Of a DNA stretch of 64,000 bases, positions 42,525 to 51,146 are shown piece after piece. Each line of letters begins with the position of its first letter. The stretch's first letter is position 1. The DNA comes from Nonomuraea angiospora (GTDB taxonomy: Bacteria > Actinomycetota > Actinomycetes > Streptosporangiales > Streptosporangiaceae). The notes below the pieces were generated by a model. It saw nothing but the letters and a program-made list of their open reading frames with translations, made no database searches and was not told where the DNA came from. Made by a program: the position numbers and the translations under genes. The stretch covers positions 7,316,001 to 7,380,000 of the forward strand of contig NZ_JADBEK010000001.1 of the NCBI RefSeq assembly GCF_014873145.1, in the 5' to 3' direction.

Positions 42525-43472
42525 TCAGGCGAAGCGGGCCAGGAGCCCCTCGGCGGCGGCGAAGCCGGCGACCACGTCGGCCGCCGTGCGCCGCTCGCGC
42601 ACCATCCCCACGGCCTGCCCCGCGTAGATGCAGGCCGTGTCGAAGTCTCCCTCGGCCCGCGCCGCCGCCTGCCGGACCGGGGCGTCCTCATCGACGGCCA
42701 GCTCGTCCTCCCGGCCGGCCCACCGGTCGAAGAACGCGTTACGCAGGGCCCGCCCGCCGAACTCGGGCGGCCAGTCCAGGCGCTGGGCGATGTCGAAGAC
42801 CCGCCCGTACGCGGTGTCCGTCTCCTCGGCGGCCAGCAGGCGCTCGGTGGCCGGCTCCGACAGGGCCGTCTCCGCACACCCCATGAAGGCCGTCCCCACC
42901 CAGGCCCCGGCGGCGCCGGCGGCCAGCACGGCGGCGAGCCCGCGCGCGGTCGAGATGCCGCCCGCCGCGAGCACCGGGACGCTCACCGCGTCGAGCACGC
43001 TCTGCAGCAGCGGCAGCGTGCCCACCGCGTCGCGCCCGTGACCGCCCGCCTCGGCCCCGCGCGCCACGACCGCGTCCACCCCGGCCTGCTCGGCGGCGCG
43101 GGCCTCGTCGGTCGTGCCCGCCTGGGTGACGACCGTGATGCCGGCCTGCCGGAGCTCCTCCACATAACGCGCATATGGCCCGAAGCTCACGGAGACGATC
43201 GTGGGCCGCAGCTCCAGCACGGCGTCGAACTGGGCCGGGTTGCCGGTCAGCGCCCAGGCCATGAGCCCCACCCCGTAAGGATCGCCGCTCGCGACGGCGG
43301 CCTCCTTGGTGATCCACTCCCCTGTGGCCGCGGCGGCGACCCCGATCATGCCGAGCGCGCCCGCCTCGGAGACGGCGGCGGCCAACCGGCCCGCGCCCAC
43401 CCCCGCCATCGGCGCCCCCACCACGGGCACCGCCAGGCCGAACCGTTCGGTGAGCCATGTGCGCAAGGTCAT
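42525..43472 (-). CDS. nitronate monooxygenase-like flavoprotein
   Basis: 315 aa from ATG 43472. TIM-barrel with FMN: LAVPVVGAPMAGVGAGRLAAAVSEAGALG at residues 10-40, VVARGAEAGGHGRD near 150 with the catalytic His, and VLAAGGISTARGLAAVLAAGAAGAWVGTAFM near 185-215. Oxidises nitronates such as propionate-3-nitronate, or acts as NADH:quinone reductase. Single gene flanked by unrelated genes. The gap 42386-42524 before it holds a short Cys-rich frame without a start. Confidence 0.88.
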   Translation of the reverse strand: MTLRTWLTERFGLAVPVVGAPMAGVGAGRLAAAVSEAGALGMIGVAAAATGEWITKEAAVASGDPYGVGLMAWALTGNPAQFDAVLELRPTIVSVSFGPYARYVEELRQAGITVVTQAGTTDEARAAEQAGVDAVVARGAEAGGHGRDAVGTLPLLQSVLDAVSVPVLAAGGISTARGLAAVLAAGAAGAWVGTAFMGCAETALSEPATERLLAAEETDTAYGRVFDIAQRLDWPPEFGGRALRNAFFDRWAGREDELAVDEDAPVRQAAARAEGDFDTACIYAGQAVGMVRERRTAADVVAGFAAAEGLLARFA

Positions 43473-43627
43473 CCCCCCTAGAAAACCCCTGTTAGGCCAG
43501 TCTTCCACGGCCTTCCCGACCCCCGGACCGGAAAATAGAGCCGGATGACCGATGCGCTCGCGGCACACACCTGTGCATCCTGGTGGGGAACGGCTTTCGT
43601 TCCGCAGCGGAGAGGAGTCACGAGGGC

Positions 43628-43813
43628 ATGGACAACGCGGCAGGCCGCCCGACCGTGGTCTTGGACAATGGCGTGGTCGGCAGGGTCATGCTGGCTCATC
43701 CCTCCAGGCGCGACCTCGTGCTCGTGCTCGGCATGGACGGCACCCTGCTCAGCTGCCAGCTCGACGACATCGCCTGCGTGGTCGGGGGCAAGCCCCTCTG
43801 CCGCGACGGCTGA
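43628..43813 (+). CDS. small hypothetical protein
   Basis: 61 aa from ATG 43628 after GAGGAGTCACGAGGGC. The sequence TVVLDNGVVGRVMLAHPSRRDLVLVLGMDGTLLSCQLDDIACVV reads as a compact beta-strand protein. It is divergent from the nitronate monooxygenase. No family recognised; codon use matches its neighbours, so it is probably real. Confidence 0.5.
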   Translation: MDNAAGRPTVVLDNGVVGRVMLAHPSRRDLVLVLGMDGTLLSCQLDDIACVVGGKPLCRDG

Positions 43814-43834
43814 CCGGCGGGCCCGGACAGCACT

Positions 43835-44935
43835 CTAGGCACCGGTCACGATGCCGCCGATCAGGCTCGCGGCCGCGAAGTCGTTGGTGAGCCGGTTCTT
43901 GGTGAGCGCGAACGCGGTGCCGGTCGCCGTGTCGGCCCAGGCCGCGCTGCCGCCCGCCCCGGGCACCCCGAACACCGTCGGGCTCGCCTCGGCGGTCGAG
44001 CCGGGGCCGCCGATGCCGTACCCGAGCCCCCAGGTCGTCGGCATGCCGAACACCTCGTCGAGCCCGCTGGAGGCCACCGCCGTCACCTCGCGCAGCCGGT
44101 CGGCCGAGATCAGCCGCGTCCCGTCCACCTCGCCGAGCAGCGCGGCGTACATCCGCGCGATGGCCCGGGCCGAGGTCTTGCCGCCCGCGGGGATGTCGGA
44201 GGACAGGTAGTCACCGCGGTTGCCCAGCTCGGCGGTCGGCATCAGCGTCATCGGCCCCGCCTTGAACATCGGCAGGTCCGCCGGCATCTCGCCCCACGCC
44301 GCCGGGTCCACCGGCGCGTCCTCCAGCCTGGCCAGCCGGTGGTGCTCGGTCTCCGGCATCCCGAAGTAGAGCTCGCCGCCCACGCCCAGCGGGCCGGCCA
44401 CGTCCTCCAGCAGCACCTGCGAGATGGGCTTGCCGGTGACCCGCCGGACGATCTCGCCGACCAGGAACCCGAACGTGTACGCGTGGTAGCCCACCTTCGT
44501 GCCCGGCTCCCACCACAGCTCTGCGTCCTCCAGCGCGGCGACCATCTTGTCCCAGTCGCAGACGTCCTCCGGCGTGGTGTCGAGCGGCACGCCCGGCACG
44601 CCCGCCGTGTGCGACAGCACGTGGCGCACGGTCACGCCCTGCTTGCCGTGCCGCCCGAACTCCGGCCACAGCTCCGCCACCGGGGTGTCGTAACCGAACA
44701 GGCCCCGCTCGGCCAGCACGTGGGCCACGGTCGCGGTGGCGCCCTTGCCGATCGAGAAGTTGTAGAAGGGCGTGTCAGCCGTGACGGGCCGCCCGGTCCC
44801 GGGGTCGGCGACGCCCGCCACCACATCCACCACCTGGACGCCGTCCCGGTAGACGGCCACCTGGAGCCCGCGCTCCTCGCCTGACTCGACGAGTCTGTCG
44901 GCGGCTTCCTGCACCTGCTGCTGAAGATCACTCAT
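43835..44935 (-). CDS. serine hydrolase, beta-lactamase/EstB family
   Basis: 366 aa. The nucleophile motif SxxK is FSIGKGATAT near residue 60, and the Tyr motif is YHAYTFGFLVGEI near 150. No signal peptide, so the enzyme is cytoplasmic, as in EstB-type esterases rather than secreted beta-lactamases. The divergent TetR regulator and the 42-base operator between them point to ligand-induced expression. Confidence 0.88.
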   Translation of the reverse strand: MSDLQQQVQEAADRLVESGEERGLQVAVYRDGVQVVDVVAGVADPGTGRPVTADTPFYNFSIGKGATATVAHVLAERGLFGYDTPVAELWPEFGRHGKQGVTVRHVLSHTAGVPGVPLDTTPEDVCDWDKMVAALEDAELWWEPGTKVGYHAYTFGFLVGEIVRRVTGKPISQVLLEDVAGPLGVGGELYFGMPETEHHRLARLEDAPVDPAAWGEMPADLPMFKAGPMTLMPTAELGNRGDYLSSDIPAGGKTSARAIARMYAALLGEVDGTRLISADRLREVTAVASSGLDEVFGMPTTWGLGYGIGGPGSTAEASPTVFGVPGAGGSAAWADTATGTAFALTKNRLTNDFAAASLIGGIVTGA

Positions 44936-44962
44936 GATGCTTTATGTCCTTTTCGTTTGGGA

Positions 44963-45004
44963 ACTAGACGGTACCGTACTCACATAAGTACGGAACTGTC
45001 TAGT
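44963..45004. promoter_or_regulatory. TetR-type operator, 18-bp inverted repeat
   Basis: ACTAGACGGTACCGTACT (44963-44980) and AGTACGGAACTGTCTAGT (44987-45004) are inverted copies matching at 16 of 18 positions, with a 6-base spacer. It fills the gap between the divergent serine hydrolase and TetR genes (starts at 44935 and 45025). Position and size suit repression of both genes. Confidence 0.8.
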
Positions 45005-45024
45005 ACTGTGATGTCGTCGAAGGG

Positions 45025-45678
45025 ATGAGCATGGCACCTGAAGAGGACGGCCGCACGGCCCGTAAGCGCAGGCAGATCATGGATGCGGCCCGGCCGGTGT
45101 TCCTGCGCAACGGCTACGTGGGCGCGAGCATGGACGAGGTGGCGGCGCTGGCGGCGGTCTCGAAGCAGACCGTCTACAAGCACTTCACCGACAAGGAGCA
45201 GCTGTTCACGAGCATCATCCTCGACACGACGACCCAGGTCGAGGGGCTGGCCAGGCTCATCTCCGCGGCGCTCGACGACAGCGACGACCTGGCGAAGGAC
45301 CTGGGCGGGCTGGCCCGCCAGTTCCTCGGCGTGCTCATGCGGCCCGACGTGCTCCGCCTGCGCCGGCTGGTGATCGCCGAGGCCGACCGGTTCCCCGACC
45401 TCGGCCGCACCTGGTACCAGCAGGGCTTCGAGCGCTCGCTGGAGACCCTGGCCGCCGCCTTCGAGCGCCTCGCCGGCCGCGGCCTGCTCCGCCTGGACGA
45501 CCCCGACCTGACCGCCCAGCACTTCGTGGGCCTGCTGCTGTGGGTCCCGGTGAACAAGGTCATGTTCTGGGGCGGCGGCGACCACTACACCGAGGCCGAT
45601 CTCGAACGGCTCTCCGAGTCCGCTGTAGCCGCCTTCCTGCGCGCCTACGGGGCCGAGGCTAGGTCAGATAGCTCCTGA
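45025..45678 (+). CDS. TetR/AcrR family regulator
   Basis: 217 aa. HTH at residues 17-62 (RRQIMDAARPVFLRNGYVGASMDEVAALAAVSKQTVYKHF), then a helical ligand domain. ATG 45025 or 45031 are equally possible. Divergent from the serine hydrolase with a strong shared palindrome, so it most likely represses that gene and itself. The 3' end overlaps the convergent amidase gene by 20 bases. Confidence 0.9.
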   Translation: MSMAPEEDGRTARKRRQIMDAARPVFLRNGYVGASMDEVAALAAVSKQTVYKHFTDKEQLFTSIILDTTTQVEGLARLISAALDDSDDLAKDLGGLARQFLGVLMRPDVLRLRRLVIAEADRFPDLGRTWYQQGFERSLETLAAAFERLAGRGLLRLDDPDLTAQHFVGLLLWVPVNKVMFWGGGDHYTEADLERLSESAVAAFLRAYGAEARSDSS

Positions 45679-46453
45679 GCCCGGCGGCCAGCGCGACGGC
45701 CATGCGCTCGCGGAAGCGAGGGTCGGACATCTTGGCCGCGTCGCCGCGGTTGCGCATGTTGCCGCACTCGATGAACACCGCAGGGCGCGTGGAGAGGTTG
45801 AGCCCGCCCAGGTCGGTGCGGGTCTGCAGCCCGTCCACGCCGGTATAGCCGGCGTACGGCAGGCCCGTGCCCTCCCGGTAGGCGTTCCTGATGTCCACCC
45901 CGAGGCGCCGGGACGGCTTGACGATCTGGTCGTTGTGCCCGGAGACCAGCCCCGGCATGATCACGTGGAACCCGCGCCCGCCCGGCGCGGCGCCGTCGCC
46001 GTGGATCGACAGGACCGCGTCCGCCCTGGCCTCGTTGCCGATGGCGGCCCGCTCGGTGACGCACGGGCCGACGCCCTTGTCGTCGGGCCTGGTGAGCACG
46101 ACCTTGGCGCCCAGCTTCTCCAGGATCGGCTTGAGCCGGTTGGCGACGTCCCAGGTGAAGGCGTGCTCCGGGTATCCGGCGTCCGTCTCCGTGCCGGTCG
46201 TGTTGCAGGGCTTCCTGCCGGTGATGATGTCGACCTGCCGGTTGATCTCCGCCGGATGCGCGGCGTTGCCGCCGTTGTGGCCGGGGTCGATCACCACGAT
46301 CTTGCCCGCGAGCGCGCCTCCGGCCGGCGTCCGGCTCGCGGACGGCGCCGCCGGCAGCGCCGCCTCCCGCGAAACGGGCACGGCGGTGCCGCACGCCGCG
46401 GTCAGCGCGGCCAGCGTGACGACCGCCACGAATCCGGTCCGGTACGCGCTCAT
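45659..46453 (-). CDS. N-acetylmuramoyl-L-alanine amidase (Amidase_3), lipoprotein
   Basis: 264 aa from ATG 46453; the open frame before it has no site. Lipobox LTAAC near residue 21 anchors it to the outer face of the membrane. Zinc residues: VVIDPGHNGG near 54, LSIHGDGAA near 147 and the Glu in FIECGNMRN near 232. Cuts the amide bond between muramic acid and the stem peptide in cell-wall turnover. Not in an operon with its neighbours. Confidence 0.9.
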   Translation of the reverse strand: MSAYRTGFVAVVTLAALTAACGTAVPVSREAALPAAPSASRTPAGGALAGKIVVIDPGHNGGNAAHPAEINRQVDIITGRKPCNTTGTETDAGYPEHAFTWDVANRLKPILEKLGAKVVLTRPDDKGVGPCVTERAAIGNEARADAVLSIHGDGAAPGGRGFHVIMPGLVSGHNDQIVKPSRRLGVDIRNAYREGTGLPYAGYTGVDGLQTRTDLGGLNLSTRPAVFIECGNMRNRGDAAKMSDPRFRERMAVALAAGLRSYLT

Positions 46454-46604
46454 GATCCCGACCGTACCGGCTGCCGCGCGGCGAACCCAAGACCCGTCTG
46501 ACCTGCACCTTCGTGTCTCACCGGGGAATTCCTCATTGTTTATCCGGCTCTTTGACCATAAATTCAAATTCGACTCGTACTGGTGCTGGTGAGGAGCCTG
46601 GGCG

Positions 46605-47198
46605 ATGAAACAGCAGACGTGGGCGATGCGGCCGGTCATCCGCCACGCGACGGCGGACGACGCGGAACGGGTGGCGGAGCTCATCGCGACCGCGTTCTCC
46701 GGGCTGAGGGTGGTGCACTACCTCGTGCCGGAGCGCAGGGAGCGACACCGGGTCATGACCGCCAACTTCCGCATCCTCGTCGACCACGCCGTGGAGCACG
46801 GGGAGATCCACCTCATCGACGACGGGCCCGCGGTCGCGGTCTGGTTCGCGCGCACCGCGCCGCTGCCCGAGCCGCCCGACTACGACCGCCGCCTGGCCGA
46901 GACGACGGGCGAATGGGCCGACCGCTTCCGCGCGCTCGACGAGCTGTCCCAGGCGAACCATCCGGCGGAGCCGTACCACCATCTGGCCTTCCTGGCGGTC
47001 CACCCGGACCGCCAGAACGAGGGGCTCGGCTCGGCGCTGCTGCGCTACCACCACGCCCGGCTGGGCGGCGTGCCCGCGTACCTGGAGGCCAGCGATCCGC
47101 GCAACCGCGACCTGTACGCGCGCCACGGCTACCGGCAGGGTGAGCCGTTCGCGCTGCCGGACGGGACCCTGTTCTGGCCGATGCGGCGCCCCGCCTGA
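46605..47198 (+). CDS. GNAT family N-acetyltransferase
   Basis: 197 aa, ATG after GAGGAGCC. The acetyl-CoA loop HLAFLAVHPDRQNEGLGSALL is at residues 125-145 (QNxGxG/A form), and ASDPRNRDLYARHGYRQG near 165 is the usual C-terminal GNAT signature. Acceptor unknown; it could act on an antibiotic, amine or protein. Confidence 0.9.
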   Translation: MKQQTWAMRPVIRHATADDAERVAELIATAFSGLRVVHYLVPERRERHRVMTANFRILVDHAVEHGEIHLIDDGPAVAVWFARTAPLPEPPDYDRRLAETTGEWADRFRALDELSQANHPAEPYHHLAFLAVHPDRQNEGLGSALLRYHHARLGGVPAYLEASDPRNRDLYARHGYRQGEPFALPDGTLFWPMRRPA

Positions 47199-47206
47199 AA
47201 GTTTCA
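47196..47206. promoter_or_regulatory. TGAAAGTTTCA palindrome upstream of the GH9 cellulase
   Basis: Overlaps the stop codon of the GNAT gene, exactly as the GH5-side copy overlaps the stop of its upstream gene. 17 bases later a TTGACG occurs. The centre base is inverted relative to 28811-28821, so it is the same odd palindrome. Confidence 0.55.
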
Positions 47207-47264
47207 CAGTTTCCGCAGGCCGTTGACGGGACGGCGGCGGGAAAGGAGGATCGGAGGGCTCCGA

Positions 47265-47280
47265 TTGGGAGCGCTCCCAA
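47265..47280. promoter_or_regulatory. CebR operator in front of the GH9 cellulase
   Basis: TTGGGAGCGCTCCCAA is a perfect 16-base palindrome containing TGGGAGCGCTCCCA, the known CebR (cellobiose-responsive LacI-family repressor) box of Streptomyces and Thermobifida. It lies 15 bases before the start codon. CebR itself is not encoded in this window. Confidence 0.92.
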
Positions 47281-47295
47281 CCCCCGAGGACCTCC

Positions 47296-49806
47296 ATGAC
47301 CCGAAGCCGGGCCGCCTTACTGGCCCTCCTCACCATGGTCGCCCTGTCCCCCGCCACGACGGCACTGGCGGACGAGGGACCCGAGCAGATCGTGAACGGC
47401 ACCTTCGACTCCGGCACCGCCCCGTGGTGGAGCACCGGCAACACCACCATCGCCATAGACGCGGGCCGGCTCTGCGCCGACATCCCCGGCGGCACCGCCA
47501 ACCCGTGGGACGTGATCATCGGCCAGAACGACATCCCGCTGGTGGCGGGCGACACGTACGCCTACCGCTTCAGCGCCTCGGCGACCCCCGCCAAGGTCGG
47601 CAAGGCGCTGATCCAGCTCCCGGTCGACCCGTGGACGCAGTATCTGTCGGCCAACCCGGAGCTGAGCGTCTCGGGCAACGACTACTCCTACACGTTCACC
47701 GCCCCCGTGTCGCTGCCGAACTCCCAGGTCGTCTTCCAACTGGGCGGCAGCGCCGAGCCTTGGAGGTTCTGCATGGACGACGTGTCGCTCAAGGGCGGCG
47801 CCGAGCCCGAGGTGTACGAGCCCGACACGGGCCCGCGCGTCCGCGTGAACATGGTCGGCTACCTCCCCCAGGGCCCCAAGAACGCCACCGTCGTCACCAC
47901 CGCGACCACGGCCCTGGACTGGGAGCTCAAGAACGCCGACAAGCAGACGGTCGCCAAGGGCCGGACCACCCCCAGGGGCGTGGACGCCAGCTCCGGCCAG
48001 AACGTGCACACGCTCGACTTCGGCTCCTACCGCAGGCCCGGCAAGGACTACACGCTGACGGCCGACGGCGAGACGAGCCGGCCGTTCGACATCGCCGCGG
48101 ACCTCTACGACCAGCTCCCCACGGACGCGCTGAAGTTCTACTACACCCAGCGCAGCGGCATCGAGATCCTCGACAGCCTCAGGCCCGGCTACGGCCGGCC
48201 CGCCGGGCACGCCGGCGTCGCGCCGAACCAGGGCGACGCGAGCGTCCCCTGCCAGCCGGGCGTCTGCGACTACTCCCTCGACGTCAAGGGCGGCTGGTAC
48301 GACGCCGGCGACCACGGCAAGTACGTCGTCAACGGCGGCATCTCGGTCTACCAGCTCATGGCCGCGTACGAGCGGGACAAGGCGGCCTTCAAGGACGGCC
48401 AGCTCGCCATCCCGGAGAGCGGCAACGGCCGGCCGGACATCCTGGACGAGGCCCGCTGGGAGCAGGAGTTCCTGCTGAGCATGCAGGTGCCGGAGGGCAA
48501 GCCGTTCGCGGGCATGGCCCACCACAAGATCCACGACCGGAACTGGACGGGCCTGCCGCTGCTGCCGCACCTGGACCCGCAGCCGCGCGAGCTGCACCCC
48601 ACCTCCACGGCCGCCACGCTCAACCTCGCGGCCACGGCGGCCCAGGCGGCCAGGCTGTTCGCCCCGTACGACCCGGCGTTCGCGGCCAGGAACCTCAGGG
48701 CCGCCCGCACGGCATGGGCCGCGGCCAAGGCCAACCCGGCCAGGTACGCCGACCCCAACGACGGCACCGGCGGCGGCGCCTACAACGACGCCGACGTGAG
48801 CGACGAGTTCTACTGGGCGGCGGCGGAGCTGTTCATCACGACGGGCGAGAAGGAGTTCAGGGACTTCGTGCTGGCCTCGCCGCACCACACGGGCGACATC
48901 TGGCGTGACCGGGGCTTCGACTGGGGCAACACCGCCCAGCTCGGCCGCCTCGACCTGGCGACGGTGCCCAACGCCCTCCCCGACCGGGCCCGGGTGCGGC
49001 AGTCGGTGGTCGAGGGGGCCGAGAAGTATCTGGCGGTCCAGCGGGCGCACCCGTACGGGCTGCCGTACAACCCGCCGGACTTCGACTGGGGCTCGAACAA
49101 CCTGGTGCTGAACAACCTGGTCGTCCTGGCCACGGCGTACGACCTGACCGGCCACGAGAAGTACCGGGCGGCCGTGCGCGAGGGCATGGACTACCTCCTC
49201 GGCCGCAACGCGCTCAACCAGTCGTACGTGACCGGCTACGGCGAGGTGGCCTCGCACAACCAGCACAGCCGCTGGTACGCCCACCAGCTCGACCCGGCGC
49301 TGCCCAACCCGCCGCGCGGCACGCTGGCCGGCGGCCCGAACTCCGGCATCCAGGACCCGCTGGCGCAGCGGCTGCTGAAGGACTGCAAGCCGCAGTTCTG
49401 CTACATCGACGACATCGAGTCGTGGGCGACGAACGAGCTGACCATCAACTGGAACTCCCCGCTGGCCTGGGTCTCCGCGTTCCTGGCCGACAAGAGCGGG
49501 CGGTCTGACTGCCGGGTGCGCTACACGGCGCACGGCTCGGGCACGTTCACCGGCCAGATCGTGATCGAGAACACCGGCAGGCAGACCGTGGACGGCTGGA
49601 CCCTGCGCTGGTCGTTCGCGGGCGGCCAGCGCGTCCGGCAGGACTGGGGCGCGGCGCTGTCGCAGTCCGGCCCGGTGGTGACGGCCAGGAGCACCGGCAA
49701 GATCAAGCCGGGCAGGTCCGTGACGTTCGGCTTCGTGGCCACCAACCCCTCGGGCCCCAACCCGTCCCCCGAGGTCTTCCACCTCAACGGCGAGCGCTGC
49801 GGGTGA
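47296..49806 (+). CDS. secreted GH9 cellulase with N-terminal CBM4/9 and C-terminal CBM2
   Basis: 836 aa. Signal peptide residues 1-26 (ATTALADEG). CBM4/9 from about 30 to 170 ([16 protein letters not shown]), CelD_N Ig-like domain about 178-265 ([19 protein letters not shown]), GH9 catalytic domain about 275-735: Asp336/Asp339 in [12 protein letters not shown] and the acid Glu714 in [15 protein letters not shown], with His in [11 protein letters not shown]2 at about 737-836, bounded by Cys (SDCRVRY and GERC). This theme-B GH9 layout gives processive endo/exocellulases. A CebR box lies directly upstream. Confidence 0.95.
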   Translation: MTRSRAALLALLTMVALSPATTALADEGPEQIVNGTFDSGTAPWWSTGNTTIAIDAGRLCADIPGGTANPWDVIIGQNDIPLVAGDTYAYRFSASATPAKVGKALIQLPVDPWTQYLSANPELSVSGNDYSYTFTAPVSLPNSQVVFQLGGSAEPWRFCMDDVSLKGGAEPEVYEPDTGPRVRVNMVGYLPQGPKNATVVTTATTALDWELKNADKQTVAKGRTTPRGVDASSGQNVHTLDFGSYRRPGKDYTLTADGETSRPFDIAADLYDQLPTDALKFYYTQRSGIEILDSLRPGYGRPAGHAGVAPNQGDASVPCQPGVCDYSLDVKGGWYDAGDHGKYVVNGGISVYQLMAAYERDKAAFKDGQLAIPESGNGRPDILDEARWEQEFLLSMQVPEGKPFAGMAHHKIHDRNWTGLPLLPHLDPQPRELHPTSTAATLNLAATAAQAARLFAPYDPAFAARNLRAARTAWAAAKANPARYADPNDGTGGGAYNDADVSDEFYWAAAELFITTGEKEFRDFVLASPHHTGDIWRDRGFDWGNTAQLGRLDLATVPNALPDRARVRQSVVEGAEKYLAVQRAHPYGLPYNPPDFDWGSNNLVLNNLVVLATAYDLTGHEKYRAAVREGMDYLLGRNALNQSYVTGYGEVASHNQHSRWYAHQLDPALPNPPRGTLAGGPNSGIQDPLAQRLLKDCKPQFCYIDDIESWATNELTINWNSPLAWVSAFLADKSGRSDCRVRYTAHGSGTFTGQIVIENTGRQTVDGWTLRWSFAGGQRVRQDWGAALSQSGPVVTARSTGKIKPGRSVTFGFVATNPSGPNPSPEVFHLNGERCG

Positions 49807-49814
49807 CCCCGCCC

Positions 49815-49847
49815 GCCCGGCGGCCTCTCCGCGAGGGGCCGCCGGGC
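49815..49847 (+). terminator. terminator after the GH9 gene
   Basis: GCCCGGCGGCC (49815-49825) and GGCCGCCGGGC (49837-49847) form an 11-bp perfect stem with an 11-base loop, 9 bases past the stop. Confidence 0.75.
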
Positions 49848-49857
49848 GTTGCGGACG

Positions 49858-49872
49858 CTCCGTTGAACGTAA
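49858..49872. promoter_or_regulatory. half-site of the PadR-type palindrome before the PadR gene
   Basis: CTCCGTTGAACGTAA at 49858-49872 matches the left arm and part of the right arm of the perfect palindrome CTCCGTTAAACGGAG at 51118. It stands 11 bases before the PadR start, where autoregulation would act. Confidence 0.5.
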
Positions 49873-49883
49873 TAATCTGGGCC

Positions 49884-50204
49884 ATGCCCAGGGGAACCTC
49901 AGAAGTCAGCGAGCCGATGTTCTTCGTGCTCGCCGCCCTACGCGCCGGGCCGCTGCACGGCCACGCGATCAGCAAGTCGATCAAAGAACTGTCGGCCGGC
50001 CGGGTGCAGCCGTCGGTCGGCACCCTCTACGGCATCCTGGAGCGCCTGAACGAGCGGGGCGTGATCACCGTGGACCGGGAGGAGACGGTCAACGGCCGGA
50101 ACAGGCGTTACTTCCGGATCACCGACGAGGGACAGTCCCTGGTCGAGGCCGAGGCCAGGCGCATGCAGCAGGCCGCCTCCCTCGTGCTGCGCCCCATCAC
50201 ATGA
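49884..50204 (+). CDS. PadR family transcriptional regulator
   Basis: 106 aa from ATG 49884. PadR winged-helix features: EPMFFVLAALRAGPLHGHAISKSI, VQPSVGTLYGILERLNERGVI, RRYFRITDEGQ. Length is that of the short PadR class without a long C-terminal helix. It is the first gene of the run to 56612; ATGA overlap with the next gene. Probably represses this operon and responds to a drug-like ligand. Confidence 0.9.
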   Translation: MPRGTSEVSEPMFFVLAALRAGPLHGHAISKSIKELSAGRVQPSVGTLYGILERLNERGVITVDREETVNGRNRRYFRITDEGQSLVEAEARRMQQAASLVLRPIT

Positions 50205-51112
50205 CGGCCATCGCACCCCAGCCCATGACGTCCCTCGAACGGCGCTACCGCCGGCTGCTGCTGGCCTACCCGAGGCAGTACCGCGCGGCGCACGGCGACG
50301 AGCTGATCGACGTCCTGCTGGAGTCGGCCGACTCCGGCAGGAGCGTCCCGGTGCTCAGGGAGGCGTGGGGCCTGCTGGTGGGCGGCGTGCGCAGCCGCAT
50401 CGTCCACCTGGCGACGGGCAACGCGTGGGAGGACGGCCTGCACCTGGGCATCACGGCCGTGGCCGCCGCCAACCTGGCGGCGCTGCTCCCCTACGCGGGC
50501 GCGGTGCCGCTGTGGACGCTGCTGTCGGCGCTCGCTCTGCTGGCCGTCCTGCGCGGACGGCTGCCGGTGGCGTTCCCGCTCACGCTCGTCGCGGGCGTGA
50601 AGGCGGTCGCGGTCGCGGGTGGCTGGCAGGTGTTCGAGCCGACGCTGTTACCGGTGTACCCGTCGGTCCTCACCGGGCGGGCCCTGTTCGAGGACAGCAG
50701 CCCCTTCGCCGTGGCCTTCGGGTACGCGGTGGTGCTGATCGGCCTGCTGGTGCTCATGTCGAGAAGGCGGCAGGCGCCGCGGATCCGGTCATGGTGGTGG
50801 CCGGCGGCCGTGGTGGCCGTCGCATGGGCGGGCCCCCAGTGGATGGAGGCGGACACCTGGTATCCGCTCAGCCTGAGCCGGCTGGCGACGGAGGCGGCGG
50901 CGTTCGGCCTGGCCGTAGCGGGCTGCTATCTGGCGCGCGACCACCGGTGGGCGCTCGCGTCGGGCATCTACCTGCTGGTGAGATCGGTCGAGCTGACCGT
51001 GAACTCCGATTTCCTGACCAGGCAGCACCTGGCCTACTGGGGCCTGCTGGCCGTGCTGGCCCTCGGGGCCGCCTCCGTGCCGTTCCGGAGGCGGCGGCAC
51101 TGCCTGGATTGA
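50201..51112 (+). CDS. hypothetical membrane protein co-transcribed with PadR
   Basis: 303 aa, start overlapping the PadR stop (ATGA). Residues 1-60 are a cytoplasmic part with SLERRYRRLLLAYPRQYRAAHGDELIDVLLE, a motif common in actinobacterial proteins encoded beside PadR genes. Six to seven hydrophobic segments follow. Probably a membrane sensor or anti-regulator for PadR; this is inference from context. Confidence 0.7.
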   Translation: MTAIAPQPMTSLERRYRRLLLAYPRQYRAAHGDELIDVLLESADSGRSVPVLREAWGLLVGGVRSRIVHLATGNAWEDGLHLGITAVAAANLAALLPYAGAVPLWTLLSALALLAVLRGRLPVAFPLTLVAGVKAVAVAGGWQVFEPTLLPVYPSVLTGRALFEDSSPFAVAFGYAVVLIGLLVLMSRRRQAPRIRSWWWPAAVVAVAWAGPQWMEADTWYPLSLSRLATEAAAFGLAVAGCYLARDHRWALASGIYLLVRSVELTVNSDFLTRQHLAYWGLLAVLALGAASVPFRRRRHCLD

Positions 51113-51117
51113 CCATG

Positions 51118-51132
51118 CTCCGTTAAACGGAG
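51118..51132. promoter_or_regulatory. perfect 15-bp palindrome, candidate PadR operator
   Basis: CTCCGTT-A-AACGGAG is a perfect odd palindrome 15 bases before the first lipoprotein gene start. A partial copy precedes the PadR gene (49858-49872). PadR regulators often bind such sites, so it likely controls the lipoprotein/MacAB part of the run. Confidence 0.7.
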
Positions 51133-51146
51133 TATGGTCTCCCGCC

